In this document: one piece after another, positions 7,142 to 16,123 of the stretch | Position numbering within the stretch: the stretch's first letter is position 1 | Layout: each line of letters starts with the position of its first letter | Source of the DNA: JAWKJY01 sp041393535 | GTDB taxonomy: Bacteria > Actinomycetota > Thermoleophilia > Gaiellales > Gaiellaceae | Direction of reading: 5' to 3' | Assembly: GCA_041393535.1 (NCBI GenBank) | Contig: JAWKJY010000003.1 | Location: forward strand, 124,001 to 188,000 | DNA: 64,000 nt | The notes under the pieces: model-generated | Database searches by the model: none | What the model saw: the letters and a program-made list of their open reading frames with translations, nothing else | Told to the model about the DNA's origin: nothing | Program-made: the position numbers and the translations under genes

Positions 7142-8578
7142 CTAGAAGCCGGCCGCGTAGCCGTCCTTGCGCGGGTCGGAGCCGCCGACGAGGACCTCGC
7201 CCTCGCGGAGGATCGCCTGCCCGCCGCCGAAGCCGCGCACGTCGTCGTCCTCGACCAGCTCGAGCCCCGTCGAGCGGAACTCGTCCGCGTGCGGCCAGAA
7301 GCCCTCCTCCAGCATCAGCCGCTCGCCCTCGACCCGGAAGCGCGGCCGGTCGAGCGCCGCCTGCGGGTCGAGCTGGAGGTCGACCAGGCCGTGCACGAGC
7401 TGCGCGTGCGCCTGCGCCTGGATGAAGCCGCCCATGACGCCGAACGGGCCCCACAGGCCGCCGTCGCGCAGCAGCATCCCCGGGATGATCGTGTGGTACG
7501 GGCGCCGGCCCGGCTCGACCCTGCCCGAGACGTCGAAGCAGAAGCCGCGGTTCTGCAGCACGACGCCGGTCCCGGGCGCGACGACGCCCGAGCCGAAGGG
7601 GAAGAACAGGCTCTGGATGAACGAGACGGCGAGCCCGTCCCCGTCGACGGCGCACAGGTAGACCGTGCCGCCCGGCGGCTCGGTCACCGCGCCCGGGATG
7701 GCGGCGCGCCGCGTCGCCCAGTAGGCGGGGTCGAGCAGCTCGGAGACGTCCGCCCCGTCGCGGACGCGCGCCATGCCGTCCTCGAGCGCCAGCCGGACGC
7801 AGTGCACCTGGTTCGCGAGCGTCGGCTCGAGCGGCTCGAGCAGGCCGAGCGCCTCGAGCGCGACGACGCCCTGGTTGGGCGGCGGCATCTCGACGACGGT
7901 GACGCCGCGGTACGTGCTCGAGATCGGCTCCACCCAGCGCGGCGCGTAGGCGTCGAGGTCGGACTGCTCGAGCCAGCTCGCCGCGCAGATCGCCTCGCCG
8001 ACGGGGCCGCCGTAGAAGCCGTCCGGGCCCTGCTCGGCGATCCGGCGCAGCGTCGCCCCGAGCTCCGCCAGGCGGCGCACCTCGCCGACGGCGGGGAGCG
8101 GGCCGAGCTCCGGCGGGATCCGTGGCGCCCGCTCCCAGTAGTGCGCGCACATCGGCGCGACCGCGAACCCCTGCTCGGCCGCGTCGATCGCGTCCGCGAG
8201 GCAGGCGTCGAGGCCGAGGCGGCCGTGCCGCTCGGCGAGCGCGGCCCAGCCGCGGACGGCGCCGGGCACCGTGACGGAGGTCGGGCCGCCCTCGGCGACC
8301 GGCTCGAGCGGCGCCGCCGAGAGTGGCGCGGGGCCGGCCGCGTCGAGCGCGTCGATCCTGCCGTCCTGCCAGACGAGCGAGAAGCAGTCGCCGCCGATCC
8401 CGGTCGACATCGGCTCGGTCACGCAGAGGACGGCCGCGGCGGCGATCGCCGCGTCCGCCGCGTTGCCGCCGCGCTCGAGCACCCGGAGCCCCGCGCGCGT
8501 CGCGAGCGGCTGGCTCGTCGCCACCATCGCGTTCGCGGCGACGGCGGGCGGCTTCGAGTAGGAGCTGCGGAACCCCAC
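7142..8578 (-). CDS. ggt: Gamma-glutamyltransferase
   Basis: This 478-residue Ntn hydrolase splits the gamma-glutamyl bond of glutathione-like substrates. It is normally made as a precursor that cuts itself before a catalytic Thr. RGGNAADAAIAAAAVLCVTEP and STGIGGDCFSLVW near the N-terminus are family hallmarks. PGGTVYLCAVDGDGLAVSFIQS holds the likely nucleophile Thr, although the surrounding residues differ from the usual TTH. I see no signal peptide, unlike periplasmic GGTs, so it may act in the cytoplasm. The GTG start is six bases from a minus-strand TAGGAT (8585-8590). Confidence 0.85.
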   Translation of the reverse strand: MGFRSSYSKPPAVAANAMVATSQPLATRAGLRVLERGGNAADAAIAAAAVLCVTEPMSTGIGGDCFSLVWQDGRIDALDAAGPAPLSAAPLEPVAEGGPTSVTVPGAVRGWAALAERHGRLGLDACLADAIDAAEQGFAVAPMCAHYWERAPRIPPELGPLPAVGEVRRLAELGATLRRIAEQGPDGFYGGPVGEAICAASWLEQSDLDAYAPRWVEPISSTYRGVTVVEMPPPNQGVVALEALGLLEPLEPTLANQVHCVRLALEDGMARVRDGADVSELLDPAYWATRRAAIPGAVTEPPGGTVYLCAVDGDGLAVSFIQSLFFPFGSGVVAPGTGVVLQNRGFCFDVSGRVEPGRRPYHTIIPGMLLRDGGLWGPFGVMGGFIQAQAHAQLVHGLVDLQLDPQAALDRPRFRVEGERLMLEEGFWPHADEFRSTGLELVEDDDVRGFGGGQAILREGEVLVGGSDPRKDGYAAGF

Positions 8579-8671
8579 GCCGGCATCCTACGGCAGGGCG
8601 CGGGTCGGCTGGCGCCCGGCGCTCCGCGGCCACCGAGTAGCATCGCGCCAGCTCACCTGGGAGGTTCCACC

Positions 8672-9256
8672 ATGCTGAAGCTCTACGACGCGCCGCGCTG
8701 TCCGTACTGCGCGCGGGCGCGCATCGCGCTCGCCGAGAAGGGGATCCAGGTCGAGACCGTCGTCGTCGACCTCGACGACCGCCCGCGCGAGATCCGGGAG
8801 GTGAACCCGCCGGACGGCCGGGTGCCGGTGCTCGACCACGACGGCTTCCTGCTCCCCGAGTCGCGCCCGATCCTGCGCTACCTCGACGAGCTCGTGCCGG
8901 AGCCGCCGCTCTTCCCGGGCGACCCGCGCGAGCGGGCGCTGGTCGACTTCGCCCTCGAGCGCTTCGAGCGCGACCTCGGCGGGCCCTACTACGACCTCTA
9001 CTTCGAGCGGCCGACCGGGTCGCCCGAGGCGGTCGGCCACGCCCTCGCGGCGCTCGACGCGCGCCTCGAGCGGAGCCCGTACGTCGTCGGCGAGCGCTTC
9101 ACGGCCGCCGACATCGGCTACGTCCCCTGGGTGCTTCGGACGGAGGGGCGCCTCGGCGTGCCGCTCACGCCGTACCCGGCGCTGCGCGCCTGGGTCGACC
9201 GGCTGACCGAGCGCCCGTCGGTCGCCGCCGAGCTCGCCGTCGTCGAGTCCCTCTGA
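8672..9256 (+). CDS. Glutathione S-transferase-like protein with CPYC motif
   Basis: This 194-residue protein has a thioredoxin-fold N-terminus, where APRCPYCARARIALAEKGI gives a glutaredoxin-type CxxC at residues 8-11 and VNPPDGRVPVLDHDG gives the cis-Pro segment. An all-helical GST C-terminal domain follows (VVGERFTAADIGYVPW). Actinobacteria usually lack glutathione, so the thiol used is uncertain. TGGGAGG supplies a ribosome binding site before ATG 8672. The next gene begins eight bases after its stop. Confidence 0.82.
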   Translation: MLKLYDAPRCPYCARARIALAEKGIQVETVVVDLDDRPREIREVNPPDGRVPVLDHDGFLLPESRPILRYLDELVPEPPLFPGDPRERALVDFALERFERDLGGPYYDLYFERPTGSPEAVGHALAALDARLERSPYVVGERFTAADIGYVPWVLRTEGRLGVPLTPYPALRAWVDRLTERPSVAAELAVVESL

Positions 9257-9264
9257 CACCCGCG

Positions 9265-9986
9265 ATGCGCCCGACCGTCCTGCTCCTGCACGCGTTCCCG
9301 CTCGACCACCGGATGTGGGAGGAGCAGGCGGCGGCGCTCGCCGGGGCGGGGTGGCCGGTCGCCGCGCCGGACGTCCCGGGCGACTGGCCCGGCGCGAGCT
9401 TCGCCGGCTGGGCCGAGCACGCGCTCGCGCTCGTCGACGGACCGATCGTGCCAGTCGGCCTCTCGATGGGCGGGTACCTCGCCTTCGAGCTGTGGCGCCG
9501 GGCGCCGGAGCGGATCGAGGCGCTCGTCCTCTGCGACACGCGGCCCGGGCCCGAGCCGCCCGAGGGGCGGGCGGCGCGCGACGAGACGATCCGGCTCGTG
9601 CGCGAGCGCGGCGTCGCGGCGGTCGCGCGGGCGATGCTCCAGCGCGCGCTCGCCCCCGGCGCCTCGCCGGCGGCGGCGGAGCGCTTCCGCGAGCTCGTCC
9701 TCGCGCAGGACGCCGGTCGGGTCGTCCGGGCGATCGAGGCGATCCGCGACCGGCCGACAACCGCGACCTGCTGCCGACGATCGACCGGCCGGTGCTCGTC
9801 GCCTGCGGCGTCGAGGACGCGGTGACGCCGCTCGACGACGCGGAGGCGATGGCCGCGGCGCTGCCGGACGCGTTCCTGCTGCCCCTGCCGGGCGCGGGCC
9901 ACCTGCCCGCGCTGGAGACGCCGACGCTCCTCGCCGACGCGATCGTCGGCTTCCTCGCCGCGCGCCTGCCCGAGGACGACGGCTAG
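9265..9986 (+). CDS. Alpha/beta hydrolase (frame-disrupted near 9757)
   Basis: The catalytic triad can be read across two frames: GLSMGG holds the nucleophile Ser, GVEDAVTP the acid and GAGHLP the His. The start frame is correct to about AIRDRP. A one-base deletion then moves the rest (DNRDLLPTIDRPVLVACG) into the next frame, which ends at 9986. Restored, the protein is about 240 residues and resembles small esterases or 3-oxoadipate-enol-lactonase-like hydrolases. The run CCGGCCGAC at the break fits loss of one C. The stop shares CTAG with the convergent amidotransferase gene. Confidence 0.75.
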
Positions 9987-10693
9987 CGGCGCGGCGCGGC
10001 GGCGAGGGCGAGGAAGGCGCCCGCGATCGCCGTCCCGATCGCCGTCCAGGCGGCGATCCCCGCCTCAGCCTCGGCGAGCGCCGCGGCCTCGTCGAAGCCC
10101 TCGGCGGCGAGCACGTCGTCCGCCCGCCAGTCCCGGATCCACTCGGCGAGGATCGCCGCGGTCACCTCGGGGTGGAACTGCAGGCCCCAGGCGCGGCCGA
10201 GCCGGAACGCCTGCAGGCAGGCCGGGCTCCGCGCGAGGGCGGTCCCGCCGGGCGGCAGCTCGAAGCCGTAGTGGTGCCACTGGTAGGCGGGGAAGGCGGG
10301 CGGCAGCGCGCCGAGCAGCGGGTCGCCGGCCGCGCCCGGCAGGAGCTCCACCGGGTGGAACCCGACCTCGCGGCGCGCCACGGGGCCGACGCGCGCGCCC
10401 GCGGCCTGGGCGACGAGCTGCGCGCCCAGGCAGAGCCCGAGCAGCGGCACGTCGTCGGCGAGGCAGCGGCGGAGCAGGGCGCGCTCGCCCTCGAGCCACG
10501 GGTGGCGGTCGTCCTGGTCGACGTGCATCGCGCCGCCGAGCGCGAGCACGGCGCCGTACGCCTCGAGCGGCGCGGGCAGCGGCTCGCCGCGGTGGATCGG
10601 CCACTCCTCGACCTCGTGGCCCAGCTCGCGCGCGAGCTGGCCGAACAGGCCGCTCGGCCCGTCGTCGCCGTGGACGATCGCGAGCAGCCGCAC
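9983..10693 (-). CDS. Class I glutamine amidotransferase
   Basis: This 236-residue protein has the triad of triad-type amidotransferases: the nucleophile Cys in LLGLCLGAQ and the His-Glu pair in GLQFHPEVT. The hydrophobic C-terminal 30 residues are unusual. It is nine bases downstream of pabC in a pabB-pabC-amidotransferase run, which suggests it supplies ammonia for aminodeoxychorismate synthesis. However, its motif (GLCLGAQ) is closer to the free-standing GuaA-like group than to PabA (GVCLGHQ). The start is GTG at 10693. Confidence 0.75.
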   Translation of the reverse strand: MRLLAIVHGDDGPSGLFGQLARELGHEVEEWPIHRGEPLPAPLEAYGAVLALGGAMHVDQDDRHPWLEGERALLRRCLADDVPLLGLCLGAQLVAQAAGARVGPVARREVGFHPVELLPGAAGDPLLGALPPAFPAYQWHHYGFELPPGGTALARSPACLQAFRLGRAWGLQFHPEVTAAILAEWIRDWRADDVLAAEGFDEAAALAEAEAGIAAWTAIGTAIAGAFLALAAAPRR

Positions 10694-10702
10694 GGCGCGG
10701 CC

Positions 10703-11557
10703 TCAGACGCCGGCGGCGCGGCGGATCGCCGCCTGGAACCCGAGTGCGGCCTCCCCGGGCGTCCCGTCGCCGTACTCGACCCCGTCGAGCGCGATCACCG
10801 GCATGATCTCGCGCACCGACGAGGACGTGAAGGCCTCCTCGGCGCCCGCGAGGCGCGCCAGCGGGAACGAGCCCTCGACCACCTCGTAGCCGAGCCCGGC
10901 GGCCTGGAGGAGCACCTCGGCGCGCGTGACGCCCGCGAGGATGCCGAGGTCGAGCGACGGCGTCTCGAGCGTGCGGCCGTAGCGCCACCAGACGTTCGTC
11001 ACGGGGCCCTCGAGCACGAGCCCGTCGCCCGAGACGAAGACCGCGTCCTCGGCGCCCCGCCTGCGCGCCTCCGCCTCGGCGGCCATGTTCACGGCGTAGC
11101 TCGTCGACTTGACGCCCGCGAGCAGCCACGGCGACTGCTGGCGCAGGCGCGTGTCGATGCCGAGCGTGAGCGAGATCAGGCGCGCCCCGCGTGCGCGGCG
11201 CTCGTCGAGGTCGGCCGGGATGTGGCTGACGAGCGCGGCCGAGGTCGGCCGCCCGGAGCCCTCGCGCCCGGCGGTCCAGTAGACCCGCAGGGTGGCGTCG
11301 GCGACGCCGGCGTGGTCGAGGGCGAGCGCCGCGAGCTCCGCGAGGCCGCCGCGGTCGACCTCGGGCAGCCCGATCCGCTCCGCCGAGGCGGCGAGTCGCG
11401 CGAGGTGCTCGTCCAGGCGGAACGGCGTTCCCGCGTAGACGCGCATCGTCTCGAAGGCGGCGCGGCCGCGCAGGAGCGCCTCGTCGTCGGCGCAGAGGAC
11501 CGGGGTGTCGGGGTCGACGATGCCGCGGCCACCGACGGCGAGTGCGAGGAGCGTCAT
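10703..11557 (-). CDS. pabC: Class IV aminotransferase fold, probable aminodeoxychorismate lyase
   Basis: This is a 284-residue PLP enzyme of the BCAT/ADC-lyase fold. Visible features are the FETMRVYAG N-terminal strand, the PLP lysine in GVKSTSYAVNM, GLVLEGPVTNVWW, and the SSVREIMPV segment near the C-terminus. Overlap of its ATG with the pabB stop (ATGA) and a GGAGGG ribosome binding site tie it to pabB. This makes ADC lyase (pyruvate removal giving p-aminobenzoate for folate) more likely than a branched-chain or D-amino-acid transaminase. A separate branched-chain enzyme is present at 37711. Confidence 0.78.
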   Translation of the reverse strand: MTLLALAVGGRGIVDPDTPVLCADDEALLRGRAAFETMRVYAGTPFRLDEHLARLAASAERIGLPEVDRGGLAELAALALDHAGVADATLRVYWTAGREGSGRPTSAALVSHIPADLDERRARGARLISLTLGIDTRLRQQSPWLLAGVKSTSYAVNMAAEAEARRRGAEDAVFVSGDGLVLEGPVTNVWWRYGRTLETPSLDLGILAGVTRAEVLLQAAGLGYEVVEGSFPLARLAGAEEAFTSSSVREIMPVIALDGVEYGDGTPGEAALGFQAAIRRAAGV

Positions 11558-12618
11558 CGTCCCTCCAGGGCAGGGGTGGGGAGCGGGGAGCCGAGCCGGT
11601 GGAGCAGCGGGCGGGCCTTGACCCACGACTCCTCGACCTCGGCTCGCGGGTCGGAGTCCCACACGACGCCGCCGCCGACCCACAGGTGGATGCGGCCCTC
11701 GGCGATCGCGAAGGTGCGGATGGTGAGCGCCAGGTCGAGGTCGCCGTTCGGGGCGACCGTGCCGAGGGCGCCCATCGACGCGCCGCGGCCGACGGGCTCG
11801 AGCGAGGCGATCAGGTCGACGGCGCTCACCTTCGGCGCGCCCGTGACGGAGCCGCCGGGGAACGTGGCGGCGAGCAGCCCGGCGAGGCCGACGCCCGGCC
11901 GGAGCCGTCCCTCGACGGTCGACACGAGGTGGTGCACGCCCGCGAGCGGCCGCTCGACCATCAGCTCCGGCCAGCGCACCGTGCCCGGCTCGCACACGCG
12001 CGAGAGGTCGTTCCGCTCGAGGTCGACGATCATCACGTGCTCGGCCGCGTCCTTCTCGGACGACTCGAGGTCGTGGGCGGCCCCGGCCGGCCGCGTGCCC
12101 TTGATCGGCATCGTCGAGACGAGCTCGCCGCGGCGCGCGAGGAACAGCTCGGGCGAGCCGGAGACGATCGCCCAGCCGTCGCCGACCAGCGGGCGCGGGT
12201 GGAGCGGCGCGAGCGGCGCGAGCGCGGCGGCGACGCCGGCCGGGTCGCCCGCGAACGGCGCGCGGAGGTGCTGGACGAGGTTCACCTGGTAGACGTCCCC
12301 GCGGGCGATCGCGTCGTGGACGGCGTCGATCGCGTCGACGTAGCCGTCCTCGTCCCAGGTCGGGCGCCAGCGGCCGACACGGCACGCGCCGGCGGCGGGC
12401 GGGGGCTCGTCGACGCGGCGGACGCGGCAGGCCGCGAGCGGCAGCGGGCACGGCTCCGGCGGCCCGGGGCGCGGGTCGCGGCGGATCGCCTGCGAGAGGC
12501 CGTAGCCGAGGTAGAGGTCGGCGACCACGCCGCTCGCGCCGCCGCCGAAGAAGCCGCGCTCGCGCAGGTAGTCCTCGATCCGCGCGAACGCGTCCGCCGG
12601 ATCCGTCAACACGAGCAC
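11554..12618 (-). CDS. pabB: Aminodeoxychorismate synthase component I
   Basis: This is a 354-residue chorismate-binding enzyme, short because the N-terminal domain is reduced. The catalytic half has the family motifs VYQVNLVQH, TMPIKGTRPAG, DLERNDLSRVC, GGSVTGAPK and VGGGVVWDSDP. Together with an amidotransferase it converts chorismate to aminodeoxychorismate. A minus-strand TACCGT (12625-12630) lies six bases from the GTG start, so this is the leaderless first gene of the pabB-pabC-amidotransferase operon. Confidence 0.85.
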   Translation of the reverse strand: MLVLTDPADAFARIEDYLRERGFFGGGASGVVADLYLGYGLSQAIRRDPRPGPPEPCPLPLAACRVRRVDEPPPAAGACRVGRWRPTWDEDGYVDAIDAVHDAIARGDVYQVNLVQHLRAPFAGDPAGVAAALAPLAPLHPRPLVGDGWAIVSGSPELFLARRGELVSTMPIKGTRPAGAAHDLESSEKDAAEHVMIVDLERNDLSRVCEPGTVRWPELMVERPLAGVHHLVSTVEGRLRPGVGLAGLLAATFPGGSVTGAPKVSAVDLIASLEPVGRGASMGALGTVAPNGDLDLALTIRTFAIAEGRIHLWVGGGVVWDSDPRAEVEESWVKARPLLHRLGSPLPTPALEGR

Positions 12619-12669
12619 AGCGCTACGGTAGCCAACGGCGCCGACACGGCCGAACGCCCGGCCGGTGGC

Positions 12670-14174
12670 CTACGCGAGGCGGAGCGGTCGCCCGTCCATC
12701 CAGCCGGGCGTCTCGACGCCGAGCAGGGCGAGCACCGTCGGCGCGACGTCCACCGCGCGCCCCTCGGCGAGCTCGCCCGGCTCGACGCCGGGTCCTGCGA
12801 CCCAGAGCGCGTTGTCGGGCGTGTGATCGCACGTGCGCGAGCCGACGACGTAGGGCAGGCGGACGGTGCCGACCCGCTGGGACGAGACCGCGTCGATCCG
12901 GCCGACGTCGCGGCGGAACGTGACGATCAGGTCGGGCGTGTCGGGATGGAGGTCGGGGCCCCAGATCTCGACGGCCGTACGGGCCGCGGCGACCGCGCGC
13001 GCGCCCGTCTCCGGGATCGTCAGCTCGAGCATCGCCTGCCGGAGGTCCTCGAGCAGCGCCTCGGCCTCCGGGCCCGGCTCGACGCTCCCGAACGGCTCCC
13101 GGCCGCGCAGGTTGAGGCGGACCATCCCGACGGCGCTCACGGTCTCGGGCGCGTACGCGCGCGTCGCCGGGGACGCGAGCGGATGGGGGAGGGAGCCGGC
13201 CGCCTCCTGCAGCCGCTCCCGCGCGCGGCCGCGGATGAGGGTGCGGGCCAGACGGCGCACCGGGGCGGGCAGCGCGGCCCGCGCACGCGCCGCCGAGCCG
13301 CCGCCCGACCCGGCGAGGCGGGCCACGACCTCCGCGAGCAGCTGCTGGCCTCCGACCGGCTCGCCCATCCCGTGGCTGAGCGACGCGACGACCGTCGCGT
13401 CGGGCGCGGCGGCCAGCAGCGCGCCGAGCGTCGCGTCCGCCTCGTCGTAGAGCTGGCGCATCGCGGTCGTCGCCCGCGGGCCCCAGCCGGAGCCCGGCGG
13501 CGGGGCGCGGTCGACCCAGCCGCCGAAGTAGTGGCCACCCGAGTGGGCCTCGCTGAGCGTGCAGGCGAACAGGTCCCAGGGCTCGCGCTCGAGCGTGTCG
13601 ACGAAGAGCCGCCGGGCGAGCCTCCCGCCCGCGAGCAGGTCGTCGATCATCCGCTCCTTGCCCTCGGCCGTGTGCGGGTAGTTGTGATCGACCATCTGCT
13701 CGATCGGGTACGGCCCGTAGCGCTCGAGCACCTCGTCGAGGAAGCCGGCCGGCACGGAGCCGGGCTCGAAGAGGCGGTCGTGCTCGCTCCAGCTGCAGAG
13801 GAACACGCCGTCGAAGCGCTCGCGCGGGGGCGGAGTGGTCGGCATGTCGAGGGCCGCGACCCGCAGCCCCGCGCCGTCCGCCGCGGTCCAGAACGCGCGT
13901 GGGTCGCACTCCTCTGCGCGCAGCGCGCGCGGCTCGACCTCGCCCGTGACCACCTGCCGGATCGGGAAGGAGAACGCGGTCTTGCCCGCGACACGCCCCG
14001 ACACGAGCTCGGTCCAGATCGCCGAGGGCATCGTCTGCAGGCAGGTGTCGAGGCGAAAGCGCCGCGCCCGCCGCCCCAGCGACGCGAGCGTGGGGAGGCC
14101 TCCTCGCCGATCCATCGCTCGACGAGCGGGAGGTCGAGCGAGTTGAGCCCGACGAACAGCACCCGTGCGGACAT
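12670..14174 (-). CDS. Alkaline-phosphatase-superfamily protein (frame-disrupted near 14100)
   Basis: This is a large type I phosphodiesterase/nucleotide pyrophosphatase-like protein of about 500 residues. The N-terminal MSARVLFVGLNSLDL is in one frame. After about 14100 the sense continues in another frame, from GLPTLASLG to GWMDGRPLRLA. Metal-site features include the first strand (VGLNSLD), SAIWTELVSG as the nucleophile region, SLSHGMGE, and DHTPDNALWVAGPGVEPGE near the C-terminus. It probably hydrolyses phosphoesters or transfers phospho-groups. No signal peptide is visible. TAGGCT lies six bases from the ATG. Confidence 0.75.
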
Positions 14175-14280
14175 GGACGGAGCCTAGGGGAGCGCCCGGC
14201 CGACGACCAGGGGCGGCCGACCCACCCGCGCGTCCGTTCCGCACCAGCGGCTAGCGCGCCGGGCGCGCATCGGTTAGAAG

Positions 14281-15252
14281 GTGTCCGTGGAGCCTGCGGC
14301 CGGACGCTCCGAGGGGTGCCGGATCTTCTGCATCGCCTCGGCCGCGTACTACCCGGGCGTCGTCGCGACGCTCAACTCGCTGCGCCTGGTCGGCCACGGC
14401 GAGGAGGTGCAGGTCCTCGACTGCGGCCTCCTGCCGGCGCAGCGGCGTGCGCTCGCCGCGCACGCGACGGTCGTCGAGGCGCCGCGAGACGTGCCGCCGT
14501 ACCTGCTCAAGTGGGCGCTGCCGGCGGCGAGCCCGGCCCCGGTGTCGGTGCTGCTCGACAGCGACGTGATCGTCACGGATCGGCTCGACCGGCTCGTGGA
14601 GACGGCAGCCGCCGGCGCGGTCGTCGGCGTCGCCGACCGGATCGTCCGGCGCTTCCGGCCCGAGTGGGGCGAGCTCGGGCTGGGCCCGGTGGAGCCGCGG
14701 CCGTACCTCAACGCCGGGGTCGTCGCAGTGCCCGCCGCCCGCCTCGGCCCCCTCGTCGAGGCCGTCGAGCGCGTCCTCGCCGGGGTCGACCCGGCGCGCG
14801 GGCTGTTCGGCGGCCGCCCCGACGTCGACTATGCGTTCTACTTCGCCGACCAGGACGCGTTGAACGCCGTGCTCGCCACCTGGCCCGCGGACGCGTCCGT
14901 CGCGCTCGACCACGAGCTGGCGCCGTTCCCGCCCTTCCCCGGCCTGCGGCTGCTCGACCGCCGCTCGCTCGCGGTCGCGTACGCGGACGGCCGGCGGCCG
15001 CTGCTGCTCCATCACATCGGCCGCAAGCCGTGGCTCGCGCGGACGCGGCGGACGGTGTTCTCCGAGCTCCTGCCCCGCGTGCTCCTCGCCGACGACGTGA
15101 CCCTGCGGCTCGACCCGGCCGAGCTGCCGCTGCGGCTGCGCGGGGGTGCCGCGGCGCGCGGGCCCGAGCTCGCCGCACACCTCTGCGGGACGCTCGCCGC
15201 CCAGCGCGGCCGGCTCGGGCTGCGCCGGGCGATCGCGGCCCGGCTCGGCTGA
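14281..15252 (+). CDS. GT8-like glycosyltransferase
   Basis: This protein of about 321 residues has a nucleotide-sugar glycosyltransferase A fold. IFCIASAAYYPGVVATLNSL is the first strand and helix, VLLDSDVIV gives the DxD metal motif near residue 86, YLNAGVVAVPA and DQDALNAVLAT follow, and LLLHHIGRKPW gives the second metal-binding His. The acceptor is unknown. GTG 14287 lies six bases after TAGAAG (14275-14280), so it is the likelier start of a leaderless message than GTG 14281. Confidence 0.72.
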   Translation: MSVEPAAGRSEGCRIFCIASAAYYPGVVATLNSLRLVGHGEEVQVLDCGLLPAQRRALAAHATVVEAPRDVPPYLLKWALPAASPAPVSVLLDSDVIVTDRLDRLVETAAAGAVVGVADRIVRRFRPEWGELGLGPVEPRPYLNAGVVAVPAARLGPLVEAVERVLAGVDPARGLFGGRPDVDYAFYFADQDALNAVLATWPADASVALDHELAPFPPFPGLRLLDRRSLAVAYADGRRPLLLHHIGRKPWLARTRRTVFSELLPRVLLADDVTLRLDPAELPLRLRGGAAARGPELAAHLCGTLAAQRGRLGLRRAIAARLG

Positions 15253-15286
15253 GGCCCGTCCCTCCGGCCGGGTACGATCGCCAGTC

Positions 15287-16108
15287 GTGGACGAGCGGCC
15301 CGTCGGGATCTTCGACTCGGGCGCAGGCGGGCTGACCGTCCTGCACGAGTGCCTCGTCACCCTGCCGCACGAGGACTTCGTCTACCTCGGCGACGGCGCG
15401 CGCTGCCCCTAAGGCCCGCGCGGCCGCGACGAGATCGCCCGCTATGCGCTCGAGATCGCCTCCTACCTCGAGGCGCTCGGCGTCAAGCTGATCCTGGCGG
15501 CGTGCAACTCGGCGACGGCGGCGGCGCTGCCGGAGCTGCAGGAGCGCCTCTCCGTCCCGATCGTCGGCGTGCTCGCGCCCGAGGCGCGGGCGGCCGTCCA
15601 GGCGACGCGCAACCGCCGGATCGGCCTGCTCGCGACGGAGGCGACGGTGCGCAGCGGCCGGTACGACCGCGCCGTGCGCGCGCACGACGCGGGCGTGCAC
15701 GTCACCTCGGTCGCCTGCCCGAAGCTCGTGCCGCTGATCGAGGAGTGCGTCCCCGGCGACCCGCGGATCGTCGACGCGGTGCGCGAGTACGCGGAGCCGC
15801 TGCTCGCCGCGGACGTCGACACCGTCATCCTCGGCTGCACCCACTACCCGCTGATCCGGCCCGTCTTCGAGCGCGTCCTCGGGCGCGGCGTGACGCTCGT
15901 CTTCTCGGCCGAGGAGACGGCGCGCGAGGTCGCCGAGACGCTCGCGCGCAAGGGGTTCGAGAACGCGCCGGGCCGCGCGGGGACGACGCGCTTCCTGACC
16001 ACCGGCGAGCCGGAGGAGCTGCGCCGGCTCGGCGAGCGCTTCCTGCAGCTCCCGCTCGAGGCGGTCGAACGAGTCGCCGTGGCCGACCTCGAGGAGGCGG
16101 CGGCGTGA
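15287..16108 (+). CDS. murI: Glutamate racemase, interrupted by TAA at 15410
   Basis: MurI makes D-glutamate for peptidoglycan. The reading frame runs from GTG 15287 (TACGAT eight bases upstream) to 16108 except for one in-frame TAA at 15410-15412. The family has Tyr there (RCPYGPRG), so a single TAC-to-TAA change explains it. Both catalytic cysteines are present after the stop (AACNSATA and GCTHYPL), and FDSGAGGL is intact before it. Because this enzyme is normally essential, a sequence error is more likely than a true null. Restored length is 273 residues. rph follows 15 bases later. Confidence 0.82.
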
Positions 16109-16123
16109 TCGGGGAGATGCCGC

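Noticed and set aside
15410..15412. Recoding of the murI stop (selenocysteine or pyrrolysine)
   Set aside because: The codon is TAA, which neither system uses, and the expected residue is Tyr, one base away.
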